Assembly (NCBI GenBank): GCA_025450095.1
Contig: JANWID010000238.1
Span: 1 to 13,866 of the forward strand
From: Bacteroidia bacterium
Lineage (GTDB): Bacteria > Bacteroidota > Bacteroidia > AKYH767-A > OLB10
Length of the DNA stretch: 13,866 nt
Reading direction: 5' to 3'
The first letter of the stretch is position 1, and each line of letters begins with the position of its first letter. Of the stretch, positions 8,065 to 13,866 are shown in pieces. The notes below the pieces were generated by a model. It searched no databases, had not been told where the DNA came from, and worked only from the letters and a program-made list of their open reading frames with translations. A program made the translations under genes and the position numbers.

Positions 8065-9843
8065 TTATTCGACAATAAATTTGAACGGGGCGTTGATACC
8101 CCACCACTTGTCGGCTTCAGTAATCAGATCAAGCTGTACGGTATATGTACCAGGCTCTTCGGGTTTTTCAATGATGATTTCCTGCACAAACGATGTTCCC
8201 GGATGCACATCAAGCATCAAAACAGTTTTTGGATTATTCAATCTTACCATTTTGCCGGCTTCGTCAACCAGGTGATAACTTAGGTATGTTGTGGATTGTT
8301 TTCCCGGCACCGAAGGTAAAATAAATGGTGTGACATTAGAAATTCGTACAGATTGAGTTTCGTCATCACGCAATTCCTGATGCACAGCCTCCAGCTTTAT
8401 GCCCTTGGCGGAATAGAGCGAATCCATGATGCCGGGCGTATCCTGGCTGGATGAAAGTTCAAGATAAGGTCCATCAGGCAAGTTAAAATAAGTGGAATTG
8501 AGTGCGTGTGTATTATACCTGAAAGGTGCCCAATCAGGCCCGAGAAAAACACCTTGTTTTGTAATCTGCGTTGAATCGAGTTTCATTCCTGGTTTCCTGA
8601 TAAAAAAACTCACATGATTATCGGGCCCGGTGAGCGTTGATTGGATGAGGGATTCAAAAGGAAATGCCCAACTTGGCAAATAATAGTCGGAGGAAATATT
8701 CGCTTCATCGATGATATATTTCCGTTGGGGCAATTGATTGCCATAATTTATCAGGTTATTGATTATACCGACTCTTCGGGTCAATGGTTTTGATGACTTA
8801 TAAATTTCAACCACCGAAAATACAAGCATCAGAGAACTAATTGCGATCAGTATTTTCCAGTTGTATTCTTTGAGCAGGATGAGAAGTGGTGATGCCATGA
8901 AAATTCCAAACACAGCAAAATAATATTCGGTCATAATTATGGACTCACCCCTGTACAGGGTAATTACCGTTAGTAAAACATATACTGCAGTAAAAGCCGG
9001 AATAAACAGTGCGGCCCAAATATGCTTACTTGCCAATAAAATAATGGAAAAAAAGAAAAGACAAACCGGTATCAGGATGGACTGAGTGCTGAATCGTAAG
9101 AAGTAGTCAAACGTAGGATTATTCTGCAGATTAAAAAGTTCACTGAAAAAAACCTGTGTCGTAACCATTTTCTCTTGTTCGTAAGAGGAAGTAGTCAATA
9201 ACTTGATTCGGATGATCATCCAGGCTGCGGTAATTCCGGCAAGTATCAACAAGTCTTTCCTGAACAGGTTTTTTGATAAGAGGGTTTGCAGCAGGATAAA
9301 AAATAAAGCCATCAATACTGCAAGCTGGTGAAAATAGGAAAGGAAAATCGCGAAACTCACTAATGCAAACAAATGCATTATTTTCAGTGATGCATGCTTA
9401 TTGAGAAATGATTGCAACAGCGCTCCATACACCGAACTCATAGCAATTGCAGTAAACAATTCAGCAGTCGGAGAATAAAAGGTGATTCTAAAGGTAAGAC
9501 AAAGTGAAAGCAGGAGCACCAGGGCATACTCTGTTTGCCGAAGGACATATTGAATCACCAGGAAACAGATATACTGCACCAGAATAAACGAAAAACTGTA
9601 TCCGATGAGTACAAATTTCAGCGGAACACCCCATTTTATGAGGGCAACCGGTAACAGTTCATTGACAACAGCACTCCACCTAATATGAGCAATAGCAAAG
9701 TTGAGCTGGTCAATCATCTGGAACGAGTAAAATGCCGAATCGTAATAAAGCAACCGTTCCTTATAAAAGATCAGGGAAAAAATTCCAAGAACCAGAAAGA
9801 AAAGATGGCCGGTTATTTTAACTATCCGGGTATATTCTGGCAT
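8065..9843 (-). CDS. Polytopic membrane protein with C-terminal beta domain, copy A (GT-C-like, function unknown)
   Basis: A 592-residue paralogue of the protein at 3710-5506, aligning with almost no gaps; by eye about half or more of the residues match, for example GHLFF, YKERLLY, ALIKWG, SLCLTFR, PTAEL, SYFHQL and TLYRGES. It has the same build: one N-terminal helix, Asp35 in YYDSAF, about ten more helices to about residue 360, a soluble middle part and a 95-residue C-terminal beta domain (498-592) with SYHLVD, DVHPG, DLITEA and WWGIN. The strict conservation of these motifs suggests both copies are functional. I cannot name the family; a GT-C fold is an inference from topology and the acidic loop residue. 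The ATG at 9843 has no Shine-Dalgarno sequence. The gene follows the tandem repeat at 9890-10108 and precedes the enzyme at 6159-7991. Confidence 0.8.
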   Translation of the reverse strand: MPEYTRIVKITGHLFFLVLGIFSLIFYKERLLYYDSAFYSFQMIDQLNFAIAHIRWSAVVNELLPVALIKWGVPLKFVLIGYSFSFILVQYICFLVIQYVLRQTEYALVLLLSLCLTFRITFYSPTAELFTAIAMSSVYGALLQSFLNKHASLKIMHLFALVSFAIFLSYFHQLAVLMALFFILLQTLLSKNLFRKDLLILAGITAAWMIIRIKLLTTSSYEQEKMVTTQVFFSELFNLQNNPTFDYFLRFSTQSILIPVCLFFFSIILLASKHIWAALFIPAFTAVYVLLTVITLYRGESIIMTEYYFAVFGIFMASPLLILLKEYNWKILIAISSLMLVFSVVEIYKSSKPLTRRVGIINNLINYGNQLPQRKYIIDEANISSDYYLPSWAFPFESLIQSTLTGPDNHVSFFIRKPGMKLDSTQITKQGVFLGPDWAPFRYNTHALNSTYFNLPDGPYLELSSSQDTPGIMDSLYSAKGIKLEAVHQELRDDETQSVRISNVTPFILPSVPGKQSTTYLSYHLVDEAGKMVRLNNPKTVLMLDVHPGTSFVQEIIIEKPEEPGTYTVQLDLITEADKWWGINAPFKFIVE

Positions 9844-9889
9844 ATATTTCGAAAATGTGTTCCAACCAACCGACTTAATTTATTTTTAA

Positions 9890-10108
9890 TTTTTCCTGCT
9901 CTTCTTTCTTCAATGGCATTTCTTTCTTTTCTTGCCCTTCTTTCTTCAATGGCATTTCTTTCTTTTCTTGCCCTTCTTTCTTCAATGGCATTTCTTTCTT
10001 TTCTTGCCCTTTTTTCTTCAATGGCATTTCTTTCTTTTCTTGCCCTTCTTTCTTCAATGGCATTTCTTTCTTTTCTTCCCCTTTTTTCTTTTCTTGCCCT
10101 TCTTTCTT
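9890..10108 (-). repeat. 36-bp tandem repeat, homopurine/homopyrimidine, with a 12-codon open unit
   Basis: Units begin with CAATGGCAT (plus strand) at 9911, 9947, 9983, 10019 and 10055, exactly 36 bases apart. The units at 9911, 9947 and 10019 are identical, the one at 9983 has a single C-to-T change, and the array decays at both ends. Apart from the CAATGGCA core, the plus strand is almost entirely pyrimidine. Because 36 is a multiple of three, several frames stay open. On the minus strand one frame (ATG at 10063, stop at 9875) reads MPLKKEGQEKKE repeated, ending LKIN. The array fills most of the 268-base gap between two same-strand genes. The charged Lys/Glu peptide could be expressed, but a non-coding minisatellite is as likely. 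Near-identical units point to recent expansion or ongoing slippage. Confidence 0.95.
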
Positions 10109-10111
10109 TTA

Positions 10112-12172
10112 TTATTGATTTAAATCATCACTATTTACAAAAGTTATCCGAAGTTCATCAAACAGTACCTGGTTCGATTCCTGGTTGTGAAAGAACACCT
10201 GGAATTCATCGCAATCTGGTGATACTTCTCCTATAATAACCAGTTGACGAAAGGCAAACCATTTTCCTGGTTCAATTGCGTCATTGAATAGTCGTTCGCT
10301 GAATTTCTGAACGGTTTCATTTTTTCGGATGAAATTGATGACTACATGGGCATTGGACGAAGCGTTACCAGAAAAGGCCATTCCTTCTATCAACAGCAGG
10401 TTTTTACCTGCAATACGTTTGAAATCACATCGCAACGAGGCACTATATTCGTGAGCCTGGTTGGTGAAAATAGACCTGGGCTTGGAATAGGATTCCGTTT
10501 CAAAAACGTGTCCTGCCAGATCTGTGCAAACCGGTGAGTCATCGAAATTATTAAAGAAGAAAATGATGTTCCTGCTCTTATCAGCAGATTCCCGCTCAGT
10601 GGATTTCCAGCAGTTACAATTTGATGGGTCGTAATCAGATTTTTTTTCGGAGCTAAAAATGGTCTCCAAGTTTGCAAAATCAGTTTCAGGATAGATGTGA
10701 ACAATACTGGCATGTTTGATCCTGTTTACAACCGTAAATTTCAAGTCCTTGTTGAACTTCGTCAATTCACTTTCGTCCTTCAGGATTACCACATCGTTGG
10801 GTTTAATATTTTTAATTTCCGTGATTTCGGCATCGACACCTTTATTTTTCAACATATGTATGTAAAAAGCGATGTGGGCATCATATCCTGAATGAATCAC
10901 CTTAATGTGCTTGTATTGGCCAGGATGTTTTAATACATATTTCATCGCGTACCCCAGGTGATAAAACTCCTCCACGTTATCGGGATCAACAGGTTTGAAT
11001 GTTTTGCTGAATACCTGGCTGTACGGAACAGCGAACACCAGGAAGGTGGCAATATACGGGGTTAAATTCCTTGAAAATTGAAACGATAAATCGAGTTGCT
11101 TCGAAATAGCACTTACAATTGAATAAAGGAATATTCCTGTAATCACGGCAAACAATGGGTACAAGGGGAGTTCGTAGTGTTCAATTTTGGAACTTCCCTG
11201 TGAGATAATCAGGAAAAAAGTAATGGAAAGTATGGTACAATATGCTGACATCTTTCGAAGCATGTTATCCTTGAGAAAAAAGTTGCATACCATTCCGCAC
11301 AGCAATATTGGAAGGAAAAACGTATACCTTGAGTGGTACATGTTCAGGTAATAATAATCAAACGGGTGTTCATGACCTTCTACATTGCCCATGTATCGTT
11401 GAGCAATTTCATTTGTCCACATGGATTTTATGTACCCGGGGTTGAAGTGTTCGCGAAGAAAATAATAACCGCCTGCCAGTGCAATGAAAAATGCAATGCC
11501 CCAATAAGTTCTTGTGTTTTTCAGGATAGCAGGAATCTTTTTCTGCGAAACAAGCATGATAAAAATGCCGGGAAGCATCATGAAACCTGCAATACCTTTT
11601 GTCAATACTGCGCCTGTTAAACAAATGAAGAAAATTGTCAGGCTTTTCCTGTTTCCTGTTTCCATAAATGAAAACATGGCCATCGAGTAAATTGTGATAA
11701 ACAACGTAAGCAATGCATCGTAATCGGCTGTTCTTGGTCCGTGACTATCGAAATAACCTGATGAAGAGAGTAGGGTAACTACGAAATATAAGGGAAGCCA
11801 GTAATTTCCCGAAATACGATAGCCATACCATGCAAGAACAAACAAGGTGAACAGGCCAGCGAGAGCTGCCGGGAAACGAACTGCAAATTCACTAAGCCCG
11901 AAAAGCTTGATGCCTATGGCCTGGAGCCAGATCATCATGGGTGGTTTTGTACTCCATGTATCCGGTTCGTGAGTATACGTAACCACAAACGGATTCCCTC
12001 CTTCCGACATTTCCATTGAGCTGATAGCAAGTCTCGACTCGTCCCAGATCTGCATGGGAATGGTTGTCAGGAACGAAAAAATTGGAAAATATGCCAGGGC
12101 AAAAATGATCACAATCCCCCATACAATCCGCTTTCCGGATAATGTGTGACTATTTGAAATTTGTGAATTCAT
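10112..12172 (-). CDS. ArnT/PMT-like GT-C glycosyltransferase with C-terminal jelly-roll domain
   Basis: A 686-residue inner membrane enzyme of the GT39/GT83 type (PMT_2/ArnT-like), which moves a sugar from a polyprenyl-phosphate carrier to a periplasmic acceptor. The first helix (about 16-36) leads to the external loop with IWDESR, Asp44-Glu45 being the expected catalytic acid site; STKPPMMIWLQA (KPP at 76-78), GPRTADYDALL and LTKGIAGFMMLPG follow, all classic for this family. ArnT-like proteins are usually near 550 residues; the extra length is a soluble tail. Residues about 535-686 form a beta-rich domain (NNFDD, LLLIEGMAFSG, VLFDELRITF) matching the lipoprotein at 5621 and the enzyme at 6159. 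The gene ends in TAATAA, and the same frame then runs open through the adjacent repeat. No Shine-Dalgarno sequence or -7 element was found before the ATG. Acceptor and sugar are unknown; the presence of ArnT motifs does not prove lipid A as target. Confidence 0.87.
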   Translation of the reverse strand: MNSQISNSHTLSGKRIVWGIVIIFALAYFPIFSFLTTIPMQIWDESRLAISSMEMSEGGNPFVVTYTHEPDTWSTKPPMMIWLQAIGIKLFGLSEFAVRFPAALAGLFTLFVLAWYGYRISGNYWLPLYFVVTLLSSSGYFDSHGPRTADYDALLTLFITIYSMAMFSFMETGNRKSLTIFFICLTGAVLTKGIAGFMMLPGIFIMLVSQKKIPAILKNTRTYWGIAFFIALAGGYYFLREHFNPGYIKSMWTNEIAQRYMGNVEGHEHPFDYYYLNMYHSRYTFFLPILLCGMVCNFFLKDNMLRKMSAYCTILSITFFLIISQGSSKIEHYELPLYPLFAVITGIFLYSIVSAISKQLDLSFQFSRNLTPYIATFLVFAVPYSQVFSKTFKPVDPDNVEEFYHLGYAMKYVLKHPGQYKHIKVIHSGYDAHIAFYIHMLKNKGVDAEITEIKNIKPNDVVILKDESELTKFNKDLKFTVVNRIKHASIVHIYPETDFANLETIFSSEKKSDYDPSNCNCWKSTERESADKSRNIIFFFNNFDDSPVCTDLAGHVFETESYSKPRSIFTNQAHEYSASLRCDFKRIAGKNLLLIEGMAFSGNASSNAHVVINFIRKNETVQKFSERLFNDAIEPGKWFAFRQLVIIGEVSPDCDEFQVFFHNQESNQVLFDELRITFVNSDDLNQ

Positions 12173-12371
12173 TAATTTGATTAATGTTAAAAATCTTTGA
12201 ACCGGTTAAAGCTTCTAGCAATATTAATTGAATTTACCCAGTCCGCAAGCGAGTTTTATTTTCAGTTCGAATCTTCTGATGTCCTGTTTTGAAAGTAAAT
12301 GATGGTATAAATTATTGAAAATAAATAGCATAATAGGATATCAAAGAGATGTTCTCGGCTACTGTTGCACC

Positions 12372-13866
12372 TTACCTTGTTTTGTAGGTAGCAGAGATCA
12401 CAGCCCCATCAACTACGATGCTGTCAACACAGGTGAACCTGGTAAAATCGGTAGATTCACCTCTGAAATTTGTGATATAATAGTTTGCATCCTCCAGCTG
12501 TTCGGTGAAATTTAGTCTTCGTCGGGAGGAATCCGGCAGTAATAGAGAATTGAGATAGCCAGGCATGTTAAATGTGTACAACCGGATCTCAGGCGATTTA
12601 TCTGCTTCAAGTAGTTTTACAAGCAGCTCCCGGTACGATAAACCCCAATAATCCATTTCAACATATGACTTCATTTCACTGGCGTTTTTTCCCGCAAGAC
12701 GGTTAAAATACATATTCTGATATGGATGCATATCGATCATTCTGTATCCCGTCCATGTTATTGAAATCACTACCAACACTCGCACCATAGCCTTCAGTGC
12801 CTTTTTCCTGATATATTCATTCAGAAAATTCAATCCTTCAAGCGAGATGAGGCAGAATGGTACATAAACGAAATAGACATGCCTCCATCCATCGTATACA
12901 ACTGAATTGAGTAAAATAACAGAAATTATCGGCATCAAAAAGAGTGAACTAATGGAAATCACATATAGTCGGTTCCATGTTCCTGTATTTTTTCTGAAGA
13001 ACATTACTGTCATTCCAACTATACCTATAACGAATGAAATAATGTACGGAATCGGGGTTGTGATTAGGATCCAGGTGGGTAGGTAATGCCATGGTAAACG
13101 AGATGCCTGGAACACTTTACCCTCAAAAAGTAAAGATCCTTCCCACCGGTACTTGCTCATTTCTGTCCATGCTGCAAGGAAGTGGTTGATAGGATCTAAC
13201 CAGAGAATAGGCCAGAACGCGATTATAAAAAAAAGTGATGAGAGGAGGAATACCACAACAGGACCGATACGGTATTGTTTCCTCAATTCACGGTCAGGTC
13301 CAAACTTTGCAACAAGGTAATTGAACAATGCAATAACGAATAGCAGTATACCTAATACCCGAATACCTATGGCAAATCCTATACAAAAACCGGCAATGAC
13401 AGCCCATTTGAAATCTGGTTGTTTGAGAAATCGTAGCGTGCTATATAATCCAATGCAGATCATCGACAGGAAAGCCAGATCCTTGGAATTGTAAAAAGCA
13501 TCTGCGAAAATTCTGGGCATCATGAAATAGAAACAGATTCCTGAAAGAATCAGGAACAAGTTGTTGAATCGCATGACCAGTATCCTGTAAAACGCCACCC
13601 CTGATAACCAGAAGAACAAAAAGGTGACCAGATGGCGGAGAAAATATACATTCTTTATTATTTCTGTCCCCGTAATTTTCTGAACAAGCATCAAAATTAA
13701 TTCGAAGGCCGGGCCATGGTATTTTTCCGGATTTTGAGTGTATTCAAACCAATCGCCATGAACGACTGCATTCCAGGCCGACATACCGCATTCCTCCATT
13801 GAAAAAGATTCATCCCACGAAATCCCGTAATCTTTATGAATTAAAATGCCAAGTACCAGGAAACAC
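12372..13866 (-). CDS. GT-C glycosyltransferase, PMT/ArnT-like (5' end outside the window)
   Basis: The frame is open to the right edge, giving 497 residues, and an ATG at 13799 is not the real start: 22 more codons in frame upstream include HKDYGISWDESFS, where WDE is the catalytic acid motif in the first external loop of GT-C enzymes. Only the N-terminal helix and start are therefore missing. After a loop with GPAFEL, about nine hydrophobic helices follow, with PRIFADAFYNSKDLAF resembling the second conserved loop of PMT-like proteins. The C-terminal part has HPYQNMYFNRLAG and EMDYWGLSYREL, a conserved tail motif of one GT39-like group. Unlike the other two enzymes here it has no jelly-roll extension. 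It ends 199 bases before the next same-strand gene; that gap is AT-rich with one short palindrome and no clear terminator or promoter. The substrate is unknown. Confidence 0.85.
   Translation of the reverse strand, partial: CFLVLGILIHKDYGISWDESFSMEECGMSAWNAVVHGDWFEYTQNPEKYHGPAFELILMLVQKITGTEIIKNVYFLRHLVTFLFFWLSGVAFYRILVMRFNNLFLILSGICFYFMMPRIFADAFYNSKDLAFLSMICIGLYSTLRFLKQPDFKWAVIAGFCIGFAIGIRVLGILLFVIALFNYLVAKFGPDRELRKQYRIGPVVVFLLSSLFFIIAFWPILWLDPINHFLAAWTEMSKYRWEGSLLFEGKVFQASRLPWHYLPTWILITTPIPYIISFVIGIVGMTVMFFRKNTGTWNRLYVISISSLFLMPIISVILLNSVVYDGWRHVYFVYVPFCLISLEGLNFLNEYIRKKALKAMVRVLVVISITWTGYRMIDMHPYQNMYFNRLAGKNASEMKSYVEMDYWGLSYRELLVKLLEADKSPEIRLYTFNMPGYLNSLLLPDSSRRRLNFTEQLEDANYYITNFRGESTDFTRFTCVDSIVVDGAVISATYKTR

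Noticed and set aside
9890..10108. CRISPR array
   Set aside because: The 36-bp period matches common CRISPR repeat lengths, but the units follow each other directly with no unique spacers and no cas genes are present.
9932..10123. Second plus-strand frame through the repeat (MPFFLQWHFFLF units)
   Set aside because: This is again a by-product of the repeat period being a multiple of three; there is no start signal and no known type of protein.
9685..10236. Plus-strand open frame of 183 codons across the repeat
   Set aside because: It is open only because the 36-bp unit has no stop in this frame. The product is a Phe/Leu/Ser-rich repeat that also overlaps the start of one real gene and the end of another on the opposite strand.
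12315..12515. Plus-strand frame of 66 codons
   Set aside because: It runs into the 3' end of the GT-C gene on the other strand and shows no motif, promoter or ribosome site.

Overview
The window looks like a chromosomal stretch from a member of the Bacteroidota. Most starts lack a Shine-Dalgarno sequence, two intergenic sites match the TAnnTTTG -7 promoter element of that phylum, and the glycosyltransferases resemble those of environmental Bacteroidota. No RNA gene, transposase, CRISPR array or phage gene was seen. Family calls come from motif reading alone, without database searches.

Left end (1-2214, plus strand): the C-terminal part of lnt (apolipoprotein N-acyltransferase), cut by the window edge, then a complete lpdA (dihydrolipoyl dehydrogenase, E3). 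These are housekeeping genes and mark the border of the cluster to the right.

Centre and right (2233-13866): almost entirely minus strand and devoted to envelope glycosylation. Read in the direction of transcription, from right to left, it holds: a GT-C glycosyltransferase with an SWDE motif, cut by the right edge; a second, ArnT/PMT-like GT-C enzyme with a C-terminal beta-rich domain; a 36-bp homopurine/homopyrimidine tandem repeat in the gap after it; a polytopic membrane protein of unknown family (copy A); a third GT-C-like enzyme with the same kind of C-terminal domain; then, after one plus-strand lipoprotein gene, a diverged second copy (B) of the polytopic protein, a DPM1-like family 2 glycosyltransferase and a SAM-dependent methyltransferase. 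The last two are joined by an ATGA overlap.

Likely teamwork (inference): the DPM1-like enzyme would load a sugar onto polyprenyl phosphate on the cytoplasmic face. GT-C enzymes use such lipid-linked sugars on the periplasmic face, to modify a lipid, glycan or protein. The methyltransferase could cap or tailor the product. The acceptor and the sugar cannot be read from the sequence.

Most notable: similar jelly-roll-like domains occur at the C-termini of two different GT-C enzymes and, alone, as a secreted lipoprotein encoded between them. The twice-present polytopic protein carries a different C-terminal beta domain. The repeat lies in the same reading frame as the gene before it, directly behind a double stop.
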